This document shows positions 16,762 through 25,407 of a DNA stretch of 32,862 bases, piece by piece. The notes beneath the pieces are model-generated. The model was not told the origin of the DNA, did no database searches, and was given only the letters and a program-made list of their open reading frames with translations. Where the stretch lies: assembly GCA_003697015.1 (NCBI GenBank), contig RFGL01000190.1:1-32862 (forward strand), in the 5' to 3' direction. Within the stretch, counting starts at the first letter, position 1; every line of letters starts with the position of its first letter. This DNA comes from Acidobacteriota bacterium. GTDB taxonomy: Bacteria > Acidobacteriota > Thermoanaerobaculia > Multivoradales > J023. Both the position numbers and the translations under genes were made by a program.

Positions 16762-17877
16762 CTACTCCGCGTCGAGGAAGTTGCGCCGCGCTGCGGAGAC
16801 GTCGAGCACCAGCCGCTGCTCGACGCCGCCGCGGAGGATGGTGAGGGTGACCGCGTCGTGGCCGGCCAGGTGCTTGCGCGAGTCGACCAGACACGCCGTG
16901 TGGCAGGCCTCCTGATCGCCGATCGACAGGATCAGGTCGCCGCCGAGGAGCAGCTCCTCACCGGCGATGATCGCCGGCACCTTGCCGCCGACCAGCCCGG
17001 CCTTGTCCGCCGGGCTGCCCTTGATCACCCGCTGCACCAGGAGGGCGCCGTCGCGGTCGATGTTGAGCAGCTCCCCCAGCACCTGGCGGTCGAGGAGAAT
17101 GGCGTCGAAGCCCGCCCACACCCGCTCCTCCAGCGCCAGCAGCTGCTTGGCGGTGTTGATGGCGACGGCGAATCCCAATCCCTGGGAGCCGCCGGAGGAG
17201 GTCAGGATCTGCGATGCGATGCCGATCACCCGACCGCGCAGATCGAAGAGCGGCCCGCCGCTGTTGCCCGAGTTGATGGCGGCGTCGGTCTGGATGAACT
17301 CCGCCAGGATGGTGCCGTCGTAGAGGCGGTTGAATTCGCGGAAACCGCTGATGTGGCCGACGGAGAGGGAGTTGGCCAGCCCCAGAGGATTGCCGATGGC
17401 GATGACGCTCTGGCCGACGGCGAGATGGTCTGAATCGCCGAGCACCGCATGAGGGAGGGTGACGTCCGGCTCCCGCAGCCGCAGCAGGGCGACGTCCGCT
17501 CCCGATTCGCTGAACAGGAGCTCGGCCGCCCGTCGCCGGCCGTCCTGGGTCTCGACCCAGATGCGATCCGCCGCTTCCACCACGTGGGCCGCGGTGAGGA
17601 CGTGGCATTGACGGGAGATCAGCACGCCGCTGCCCAGCACCTGGGACGGCTCGGGGCCGTGCTCGGTGATCTCGGTGCCCTCGACCAGAACCGCCACCAC
17701 CGCCGGCAGCACCCGGCGATAGAGACGCGTGATCACCGCCTCTTCGGCGGTGAGATCGGCCGGAGGCTGGCGAACCTTCGGCGCGACGTGCTCGTCCTGC
17801 GCCAGGGCGCCGGCCGCGGCGGCGAACAACGCCAGCGCCGCCATCCCGAGACGGCGCCGTGAATCGAGCTTGCGCAT
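16762..17877 (-). CDS. secreted HtrA/DegP-like trypsin-family serine protease with PDZ domain
   Basis: Signal peptide MRKLDSRRRLGMAALALFAAAAGALAQ. Catalytic triad motifs LTAAHVV (His), GADVALLRL (Asp) and TDAAINSGNSGGPLFD (Ser). PDZ-like C-terminus (VIKGSPADKAGLVGG...GGDLILSIGD). Confidence 0.92.
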   Translation of the reverse strand: MRKLDSRRRLGMAALALFAAAAGALAQDEHVAPKVRQPPADLTAEEAVITRLYRRVLPAVVAVLVEGTEITEHGPEPSQVLGSGVLISRQCHVLTAAHVVEAADRIWVETQDGRRRAAELLFSESGADVALLRLREPDVTLPHAVLGDSDHLAVGQSVIAIGNPLGLANSLSVGHISGFREFNRLYDGTILAEFIQTDAAINSGNSGGPLFDLRGRVIGIASQILTSSGGSQGLGFAVAINTAKQLLALEERVWAGFDAILLDRQVLGELLNIDRDGALLVQRVIKGSPADKAGLVGGKVPAIIAGEELLLGGDLILSIGDQEACHTACLVDSRKHLAGHDAVTLTILRGGVEQRLVLDVSAARRNFLDAE

Positions 17878-17983
17878 GGCGACCTCCTTTCCTGCGGTCG
17901 CCGTTGCGGCCGCACCCATCCCCCCAGTACGCGGCGCCGGCGGCCGGCGGATGGCCGGCGCTCGCAAACCTCCGGCGGTCGCC

Positions 17984-20020
17984 TCAGAAGGCGAGCACCT
18001 CCCGGGCGGCGTCGAGCACTTTGTCGCGGGTCGGCAGCAGGGCCTGCTCGAGGACCTTGGCGTAGGGGACGGGGACGTCCGGATAGGCGACGCGGCGGAT
18101 CGGCGCGTCGAGCCAGGGGAAGGCCTGATCGGCGATGCGGGCGGCGACCTCGGCACCGAAACCGCCGGTGAGCTGGTCCTCGTGCACCACCACCACCCGG
18201 CCGGTCTTCTTCGCCGACGCCAGCACCGTGGCCTCGTCGAAAGGCACCAGGGTACGCAGATCGACCACCTCCGCCGCCACCCCCTCGCCGGCCAGGACCT
18301 CGGCCGCCTCGAGGGCGGTCCAGGTGCTGGCGCCGTAGGCGATCAAGCTCAGGTCGCTGCCCGTCCGGCGCACCCGCGCCTCCCCCAATCGCCCGACCGC
18401 CTCGGCCCCGGGGAGGACCTCCTTGATCCGCCGGTAAAGGAACTTGTGCTCGCAGAAGACCACCGGATTCGGATCGCGGATCGCCGCCTTCAGCAGCAGC
18501 TTGGCGTCGGCGGCGGTGGCCGGACAAACCACCTTGAGACCGGCGACGTGGGCGAACCAACCCTCCGGATTCTGCGAGTGGAAGGGGCCGGCGCCGACCC
18601 CGCCCCCGGAGGGCAGGCGCACCACCACCGGACACGGCACCTGCCACCGGTAGTAGAGCTTGGCGATGACGTTGACCAGCTGATTGAAGCCGCAGGAGAT
18701 GAAGTCGGCGAACTGCATCTCGACCACCGGCCGGTAGCCGAGGATGGCGGCGCCGGCGGCGATGCCGAGGGTGCCCGACTCGGCGATCGGCGTGTCGCGC
18801 ACCCGCTCCGGCCAGCGCTCCCAGAAGCCGCGGGTGACGCGGAAGGCCCCCTCGAAGCGGGCGATGTCCTGGCCGAGCAGGATCACCGACGGATCGCGCT
18901 CGAGCTCCTCCTCCAAGGCCTGATGGATGGCCTCGACGTAGGTCGCCGGTTCGCCCTCCACCTCCGCCGCCGGCTCGGCGACGGGGGCGAAGACCGGCCG
19001 CCTGGCGGTGGCGACGTCGGGGCCGGGAGCCTCGAGGGCACGGCCGACGGCGTCCTCGATCAGTTCCTTCACCCGCCGGTCGAGGGCCTCGGCGAGCTCC
19101 TCCGTCAACGCCCCCTCCGCCAGCAGCCGGGCGCGGTAGGCCGGCACCGGATCGGCCGCCAGATAGGCCTCGAGCTCCGGCTTCGGCACCACCTTGAGGG
19201 AGTCGTCCCCCTCGCTGTGGCCGCGCATGCGGCCGAGCATCGCCTCGATCAGGGTCGGCCCGCGCCCGGCCCGGGCGCGGGCAACCGCCCGCGCCATCGC
19301 CGCCGCCACCGCCTCCGGGTCGTTGCCGTCGATGGTCTCGGCGGCGATGCCGTACCCGACGCCGCGGTCGGAGAGGCGCTCGGCGGCGTATTGCTCGGCG
19401 ATCGGGGTGGAGAAGGCGTAGCGGTTGTTCTCGATCACCAGGATCAGCGGCAGGCGCCAGACCGCCGCCATGTTCAGCCCTTCGTGGAAATCGCCGGTCG
19501 AGGTGCCGCCGTCGCCGATGAAGTTCAAGGCCAGGCGGTCGCCGCCCGCCTGGCGCAGGGCGAAGGCGCAGCCGGCGGCGACCGGGATCATCGCCCCCAG
19601 ATGGCTGATCATGCCGGCGTGCCGGATGCCCTCCTGCGGCGCCAGGAAGCCGTAATGAAAGGAGCGCTCGACGCCGTTCGAGAAGCCATCGGCCCGCCCC
19701 AGGAGCTGGCAGGCGAGGCGGTAGAGCAGCTCCTGCGGCGGCGGCCGGCGATCGTCTGCGGCGGCGAGGCCGAGCTCGGGAAAGGCGCGTGCCGGATCGA
19801 GGTAGACCGCCAGGATGGCACCCAGGTCGCGGTGCAGGGTACAGAGGACGTCCCCCTCTTCGAGCGCCAGCCCCGCCGGTACCGAGGTCGCCTCGGTACC
19901 GATCTGGCTGTACCACTTGGCCACCCGGCCGGTGAGCAGGAGGGAGCTGAAGCGCGAATCGAGCTCGCGCGCGAGGGTCATGAAGGCGTGGCGCAGGAGG
20001 CGCGGGCGGTGGTCGTCCAT
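17984..20020 (-). CDS. 2-oxoacid (branched-chain type) dehydrogenase E1, fused alpha and beta subunits
   Basis: The alpha part has the TPP motif GDGGTSTGDFHEGLNMAAVWRLPLILVIENNRYAFSTP. The beta part has PSVILLGQDIARFEGAFRVTRGF, DTPIAESGTLGIAAGAAILGYRPVVEMQFADF and VVVHEDQLTGGFGAEVAARI. Confidence 0.92.
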   Translation of the reverse strand: MDDHRPRLLRHAFMTLARELDSRFSSLLLTGRVAKWYSQIGTEATSVPAGLALEEGDVLCTLHRDLGAILAVYLDPARAFPELGLAAADDRRPPPQELLYRLACQLLGRADGFSNGVERSFHYGFLAPQEGIRHAGMISHLGAMIPVAAGCAFALRQAGGDRLALNFIGDGGTSTGDFHEGLNMAAVWRLPLILVIENNRYAFSTPIAEQYAAERLSDRGVGYGIAAETIDGNDPEAVAAAMARAVARARAGRGPTLIEAMLGRMRGHSEGDDSLKVVPKPELEAYLAADPVPAYRARLLAEGALTEELAEALDRRVKELIEDAVGRALEAPGPDVATARRPVFAPVAEPAAEVEGEPATYVEAIHQALEEELERDPSVILLGQDIARFEGAFRVTRGFWERWPERVRDTPIAESGTLGIAAGAAILGYRPVVEMQFADFISCGFNQLVNVIAKLYYRWQVPCPVVVRLPSGGGVGAGPFHSQNPEGWFAHVAGLKVVCPATAADAKLLLKAAIRDPNPVVFCEHKFLYRRIKEVLPGAEAVGRLGEARVRRTGSDLSLIAYGASTWTALEAAEVLAGEGVAAEVVDLRTLVPFDEATVLASAKKTGRVVVVHEDQLTGGFGAEVAARIADQAFPWLDAPIRRVAYPDVPVPYAKVLEQALLPTRDKVLDAAREVLAF

Positions 20021-20085
20021 GGCCGGCGAAGCATACGTCCGCCACCGGGCGGCGGCAAGTCGGCAGGCGGGCGTTGGAGCGGCGA

Positions 20086-22269
20086 TCAGCGGCCGGCGAC
20101 CCTCAGCTCGAGCTCGACGGTCTGATCGGGGCCGAGGCTGACCGAGGTCAGGTAGGCGTCCTCGTTTCCCGCCGCCAGATTCGACACGCTGGTGCGGTTG
20201 CCGTGGAAGAGATCGTAGACGTCGGGCTCGAGGGCGGCGAGGGCGAAGAGGCCGCCGGTGGCGAGGGGGGGCAGGCCGAGGGTCCGCAGGTGGAGAACGA
20301 GGACGTCGGGGGGGATGATCACCCCCGACCGGCGCAGCAGGACCTGGACGTGCTCGCCCTCGTCCCCCTCCGCGGTCTGGAGCTTGAGCAGCAGGTTGGC
20401 CGGCGGGCTGCAGTGGAGGTGGAGCGCCTCCCCCGCCGCCGGGGCGACGACGTCGCGCACCGCCAGCGGGCAGCCGGGACCGCCGTAGAACACGCGCAAC
20501 GGACCGCCCGCCGCCGGCGCCCTGAAGCGTCCGTCCCGATCGCTGTAGACCAGGGCCAGACGCGGCGCCACCGGGCTCGCCGACTGCTGCTGAATCCACA
20601 GCCAGACCCCCGCCGCCGGCAAACCCGAGGGCAGGGTCACCTCGCCCTCGATCTGCTGGCGCCGGCGCAGGACCAGGGTCAGGGGCTGGAGCGCGCGGCC
20701 GGGCTCGATCCACAGCCGCTGCTCGTCCTCCTCGAAGCCGTCGGCCCGAGCCCGGATCTCGGCCATGCCGCTCGCCTCGCGCAAGGGAACGCGGAACCAT
20801 CCGGCCTCGTCGAGCTCGACGGCGCGTACGGTGTTGAGCCAACGCACCAGGACCCGCGCCGACGGCAGAGCCGAGCCCGCTTCGTCGACCACCCGTCCGG
20901 CGAGCTCGTTGGCGGCGAGCTGAAAATCGATCTCTTCGTCGTGCTCGATCGCGACCGATCGGTAGGCATCGCCGGCCGCCTCCTCGGTGCCGGCAAGGAG
21001 CAGATACTCGCCGGCGCGCCACAGCACCAACTCATAGGCGCCGTCGTCGTCGCAGTCGGCGACCGTCTCGTCGCCGGCGGCAGCCGCCGGCACCGCGACG
21101 ACCCGGCAATCGGCGGCCGGCTCGTCGCCGCGGACGACGTGGCCGCGGACGGTGATCGGCCGCAGGTCGACGGCGAGCTGGGTGATGGTGCCGGCGGTCA
21201 CCTCCAGGGGTTCGACGCCGCGCGCCGGCCCTTCGGCGGCGCGGAGGCGCAGGGCATAGCCGCCGGGTGGAACGACGCTGGCGTAGCAGACCCCGAGCCC
21301 GTCGGCGCGGCGCTCGAGCACGGGTTCCTCGAGGTCGGGCGCCAGCAGCTCGCAGCGCGCCCCGGCAGCCGGCACGCCCTCGACCGTCACCAGCACCTCG
21401 AAACCGCCGCCGGCCGGGAGCCGCACCTCGAAGAGCTCGAAGGTGCCGGCGGCGGCGGTGATCGAGGGCAGGCGGGTGGCGACGAAACGCGGGTGCGACG
21501 CCGCCACCGCCGCCAGCGGCGGATCGAGGCCGGAGACCACCACCAGGCCGTGACGATCGCTGCGCCCGGCGGCGATCGGACGCCGCCCGCCCGGCGACGC
21601 CGCCGCCGGGCTCGGCTCGCCGCTTGCCCCCACGCCGAAGAGCTCGACCCGGGCTCCTTCGACGGTGCCGCCGCCGGCGTCCGCGACCAGGCGCAAGACG
21701 GCCGACCAGCCATCCAATCGCCGGTACCGCAGGCGGTGGCGCGAGCCCGGCTCGGCCTCGAGCAGGCGCAGATCCGGCGCCCAGCCGCGCGCCGCCAGGG
21801 CGACGACGTAGGCCCCCGGCGGCAGGTAGACGGCGGCCTCGCCCGCCACCGTCACCCTTTCGAGGGGGCGGACCATCCGCTCGTCGCCGGCGTCGAAGAA
21901 GGACGCATCGACCGCCGTCACCCCCGAGCCCTCGAGGGAGATCTCGAGCCGCGCCTTGCGCGGCACCGTGAGGGTGCAGGTCCCCTCCTCCCCCGGCACC
22001 GGCTCGGGACTCGCCGTCACCGGGCCGTGGCGCTCGCCCTCGACGGCGTAGAGGCGCCGCAACTCCACCCGGGCGTCGCCGCCGGGGAGGAGATCGCGGC
22101 AGGCCGGCTCCTCGCCGGCGGCGCGGCAGAGGGTGAGAGGGTGGTCGATCGCCCGGCCGGCGTCGTCGACGGGCCGCAGCAGGCAGAGGGATTCGTCCGC
22201 CGCTGCGGCCGCCGCCGCGGCGAGCAAGCCGGCGGCGAGCAACGGAGCGGCGACGCGCGCTGCACTCAC
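20086..22269 (-). CDS. secreted protein with repeated carboxypeptidase-regulatory-like / Ig-like beta-sandwich domains
   Basis: Probable GTG start at 22269 (VSAARVAAPLLAAGLLAAAAAAAADES signal peptide). Repeated patterns such as GRVVDEAGSALPSARVLVRW, GEVTLPSGLPAAGVWLWIQ, GHVVRGDEPAADCRVVAV and PGGYALRLRA. Confidence 0.75.
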   Translation of the reverse strand: MSAARVAAPLLAAGLLAAAAAAAADESLCLLRPVDDAGRAIDHPLTLCRAAGEEPACRDLLPGGDARVELRRLYAVEGERHGPVTASPEPVPGEEGTCTLTVPRKARLEISLEGSGVTAVDASFFDAGDERMVRPLERVTVAGEAAVYLPPGAYVVALAARGWAPDLRLLEAEPGSRHRLRYRRLDGWSAVLRLVADAGGGTVEGARVELFGVGASGEPSPAAASPGGRRPIAAGRSDRHGLVVVSGLDPPLAAVAASHPRFVATRLPSITAAAGTFELFEVRLPAGGGFEVLVTVEGVPAAGARCELLAPDLEEPVLERRADGLGVCYASVVPPGGYALRLRAAEGPARGVEPLEVTAGTITQLAVDLRPITVRGHVVRGDEPAADCRVVAVPAAAAGDETVADCDDDGAYELVLWRAGEYLLLAGTEEAAGDAYRSVAIEHDEEIDFQLAANELAGRVVDEAGSALPSARVLVRWLNTVRAVELDEAGWFRVPLREASGMAEIRARADGFEEDEQRLWIEPGRALQPLTLVLRRRQQIEGEVTLPSGLPAAGVWLWIQQQSASPVAPRLALVYSDRDGRFRAPAAGGPLRVFYGGPGCPLAVRDVVAPAAGEALHLHCSPPANLLLKLQTAEGDEGEHVQVLLRRSGVIIPPDVLVLHLRTLGLPPLATGGLFALAALEPDVYDLFHGNRTSVSNLAAGNEDAYLTSVSLGPDQTVELELRVAGR

Positions 22270-22274
22270 GGCCG

Positions 22275-23375
22275 TCAGAGGCGGTCGATGCGCTGCTGAA
22301 AGTGCTTCAGCTGTTGGTCGTCGATGTCCAGGCCGCGCAGCACCTTGAGCGCCAGCTCGGCCTCGGCGCGGCGGCCCTGGGCGATGAAGTCCTCGAGGGT
22401 GGCGATGCCCTGCTCGACCGACTTCTGCCGCCGTTCCTCCGCTTCCAGCCGGTTGATCTCGTCGAACATCTCCCCCGCCCGGTCGCTGGTGGGGCACAGC
22501 TCGCCGATGGCGGCGGCGACGTCGCGCGCCGCCTGCCAGCCGTGCCGCGCCAGGTGCTGGCGGTAGACGCTCTCCATCGACTCGAGCTCGGCGGCGGTAC
22601 ACAGCTCGGCGCGGATCTCGGCCAGCCGCTTGCGCAGGAAGTCGAGGGTCACCTTGGGCACCGACAGCTCGGCCAGGGCGTCGATCTCGACCTCCGCCTC
22701 GTTGACCTGGCGCGCCGCCAGCAGCGCTTCGATGCGCTGCTTGCGTTGCTCGATCGAGGCGCCTTCCGCCCGGCTGCGTTCGGCCCGCTCGAGGTCGCGG
22801 GCGAAGGTCTCGGCAGCCATCGAGCCGGGGGCCAGCTTGCGCAGCAACGCCAGCACCCGCTTGGCCTCGCGCCAGTCGCCGGAGTCGAGGGCGTCGCGGC
22901 CGGCGGCGACTTCGGCCTCGATCTGCGACTGGAGCTCGGCCTCGCGATCGATCTCGTCGATCCAGCGCTCGTAATCCTCGCGCCGGGGATGATTCGGTAC
23001 CAGCTCGAGCAGGGTCTCGAGGGCGAGGGTGGCGAGGGACTTCTTGCGCTGTTGGATGTAGCGCTCGAGCATCTCTTCGGCCGCCCGGCGGTTGCTCTCC
23101 CGCCGCGTCTGGCGGCGCGCTTCGTGCAGCTGCTGCTGGAGCAAGGCCAGGCCGGGGGTGCCCGGCGCGCGCTCCTCGAGGGCGCTGAGCAACCGCTCGG
23201 CCTGCTCGACGTTGCCACCTTGCAGAGCCTGCTGAGCGCGCGCCAGCATGCTCTCCGGTCGCTGGCCCGGCGCCGCGTCCTCGATCTCGGTCAGCAGGCG
23301 ATGCCGCTCGGCCCGCGTCAGGTGCGTCCCAGCGGGCGCGCCATCGCCTTCCGGGTCGAATCGCAGGTTGGCCAC
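22275..23375 (-). CDS. hypothetical protein, alpha-helical/coiled-coil with TPR-like character
   Basis: GTG start at 23375 preceded by AAGGAG on the minus strand. Charged helical repeats (ARAQQALQGGNVEQAERLLSALEERAPGTPGLALLQQQL...). The stop is 5 nt before the downstream gene's start. Confidence 0.7.
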   Translation of the reverse strand: MANLRFDPEGDGAPAGTHLTRAERHRLLTEIEDAAPGQRPESMLARAQQALQGGNVEQAERLLSALEERAPGTPGLALLQQQLHEARRQTRRESNRRAAEEMLERYIQQRKKSLATLALETLLELVPNHPRREDYERWIDEIDREAELQSQIEAEVAAGRDALDSGDWREAKRVLALLRKLAPGSMAAETFARDLERAERSRAEGASIEQRKQRIEALLAARQVNEAEVEIDALAELSVPKVTLDFLRKRLAEIRAELCTAAELESMESVYRQHLARHGWQAARDVAAAIGELCPTSDRAGEMFDEINRLEAEERRQKSVEQGIATLEDFIAQGRRAEAELALKVLRGLDIDDQQLKHFQQRIDRL

Positions 23376-23607
23376 GTTCTCCTTCCGCGCCCTGCCGCCG
23401 TTCGGCTGCCGGCGGCCGAGGGTCGATTCGTCATGATCCCGCCCAAGCCTGCCCATTGTAAGCCAGCCGCGGGCAGGAAGGGGGCGAAAACCCGAAGCGG
23501 GGGGCGAAAAAGTCGCCCGCCGGTCTGCTACGCTCCGCTGGCGGCGCTGCGCGCTTGCCGCCGCGCGCGCCGCCTGCTTCCACCGTCATCGTCGCCGGAG
23601 CGAGCGC

Positions 23608-24714
23608 GTGAGGCGCTTTGGACCCGCTATCGCCCTCAGCCTGCTGATCCTCGTCACCGCCCCGGTGATGGTGCAGATCCGCCGGCTGTTCTTCGACCTC
23701 TTCCCCGGTACCGCGGCGCGCCTGCTGATGCTCGCCTTCGCCGCGCTCCTGGCCCTCGCCATGCTGTGGGCGGTGGCCCGCATCGACCGCCATCGCCCCC
23801 TGCGCTACGCCGGCCTGGTGCTGGTTCTGGGACTGCTCTGGCTGCAGACCTGGGGCTTCAGCCAGGCGGATCCGGTGGTGTCGCTGGTCGAGCGCGTGCA
23901 CGTGGTGGAGTACGGTCTGCTCGCCGTGCTGCTCTACCGCGCCTGGCGGCCGGCGGGGGGCGTCGAAGCCTGCCTGCTCGTCTTCCTCTGGGCGACCTTC
24001 GCCGGCACCGCCGACGAATGGGTGCAGTGGTTCTTCCCCCAGCGCGTCGGCGAGATCCGCGACGTCGCCATCAACGCCGCCGCCGCCGCCACCGGGGTGC
24101 TTTTCGCCCTCTGCCTGTGGCCGCCCGCCGGGCGCTGGCGGGCGACGGCGGCGGGCTGGCGACGGATCCGGCGAAGCGCCGCCCTGGTGCTGCTCAACGC
24201 CGGCTTCTTCGTCTACGCCGCCCATCTCGGCTACGAGATCTACGATCCGCAGATCGGCCGCTTCCGCTCCTGGCATACCGCCGATCAGCTGCGCGCCCTG
24301 GCCGCCGAACGCGCCGTCGCCTGGGACGTGCCTCAGCCGCCGACCGGCCGCGAGCTGTGCTGCAAGCAGGACTACTACCTCACCGAGGCGGCGCGCCATC
24401 ACCAGCACCGCAACGAGAGCTTCCGCGCCGGACTCTACGTCCTCGCCTGGCACGCCGATCAGATCCTCCAGCGCTACTACGCCCCCTACCTCGACAAACG
24501 CCAGGCGAACGGCCGCACCCCGCGCGCCCGTCCCGACATGCGGCGCGAGCTCGACCGGGCGGCGGCGCGGGCGGACCCCTCGACCTACTACAGCCCGGTG
24601 CTGCGCGACCGCATCTTCGTCCGGCCTTCCAAAGCGGTTTTTCTCGCTCTGCTGCTTCCCGCCTGCGCCGGCCTGTGGCTGCTCCCTGCGGCGCGGGACC
24701 AGCGGGGGGCCTGA
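23608..24714 (+). CDS. VanZ-like family membrane protein with a C-terminal extension
   Basis: GTG start. Several TM helices with HVVEYGLLAVLLYRAWR...FAGTADEWVQWFFPQRVGEIRDVAINAAAAATGVL, the VanZ E-x-x-Q-x-F-x(n)-R-x-x-D-V-x-x-N pattern. Confidence 0.83.
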   Translation: MRRFGPAIALSLLILVTAPVMVQIRRLFFDLFPGTAARLLMLAFAALLALAMLWAVARIDRHRPLRYAGLVLVLGLLWLQTWGFSQADPVVSLVERVHVVEYGLLAVLLYRAWRPAGGVEACLLVFLWATFAGTADEWVQWFFPQRVGEIRDVAINAAAAATGVLFALCLWPPAGRWRATAAGWRRIRRSAALVLLNAGFFVYAAHLGYEIYDPQIGRFRSWHTADQLRALAAERAVAWDVPQPPTGRELCCKQDYYLTEAARHHQHRNESFRAGLYVLAWHADQILQRYYAPYLDKRQANGRTPRARPDMRRELDRAAARADPSTYYSPVLRDRIFVRPSKAVFLALLLPACAGLWLLPAARDQRGA

Positions 24715-24733
24715 GGGGCGGGTCGCCGGCCGT

Positions 24734-25285
24734 TCAGTCGGCCGGCCCCTGGCTCAGGCGCTCGATGCCGGCACACCCCGGACGGTGGAGGTCGATGCGC
24801 CACAGGCCGTCGTAGCCTTTGATCCGGTCGTCGTCTCCGACCCCGAGGCGGCGACGGCAGTCGCCGCCGCCGAGGGCTTCGAGCAGCCAGGGGATGGTGT
24901 TGCTGTGACCGACGACGAGCACCGCCCGGCCGTCGCGATGGCGCTCGCGCAGAGCATCGAAGAAGGCGGGTAGCGCCCGGCGATCGATGGTCGCGTCGTC
25001 GGCGACGACCCTCACTCCGGCGCGCTGGGCGATCGGCATGGCGGTGGCGAAGGCGCGGCTGGTCAGGCTGCTGTAGACCGCGACCAGGCCGGCGTCGGCG
25101 AAGCGCTCCGCCAGGCGGAGGGCGCGCACCCGGCCGGCCTCGCTCAGGGGTTGAAAGTCGGCGTACGCCGCCGGCCAGGGCTCCTCTTTCTCGGCGTGAC
25201 GTACCAGGTAGATCCGCTCCAGGGCGACGGCGGGCGCGGCGGCGACGAGCGCGGCGGCGAGCGCGGCGATGAGGGTTCGTTGCAT
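24734..25285 (-). CDS. secreted histidine phosphatase (phosphoglycerate mutase superfamily)
   Basis: Signal peptide MQRTLIAALAAALVAAAPAVA, then IYLVRHAEKEE (RHG motif), LSEAGRVRALRLAERF, YSSLTSRAFATA, AVLVVGHSNTIP. Confidence 0.9.
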   Translation of the reverse strand: MQRTLIAALAAALVAAAPAVALERIYLVRHAEKEEPWPAAYADFQPLSEAGRVRALRLAERFADAGLVAVYSSLTSRAFATAMPIAQRAGVRVVADDATIDRRALPAFFDALRERHRDGRAVLVVGHSNTIPWLLEALGGGDCRRRLGVGDDDRIKGYDGLWRIDLHRPGCAGIERLSQGPAD

Positions 25286-25407
25286 CGTTCTCCTCCGCCG
25301 CGTAGTCTACCCGCGATGCCGCCGTCGCCGTCGCCGGCCGGATGGCGTATCCTAGGGCACGCCGGGGGAGGTGACCGCGTCGCCGTCCGCTGCCAGGAGG
25401 AGACGCC

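Noticed and set aside
17729-20125. 798-aa plus ORF opposite the E1 dehydrogenase and HtrA start
   Set aside because: The opposite strand carries an unambiguous E1 alpha/beta fusion; this frame is low complexity.
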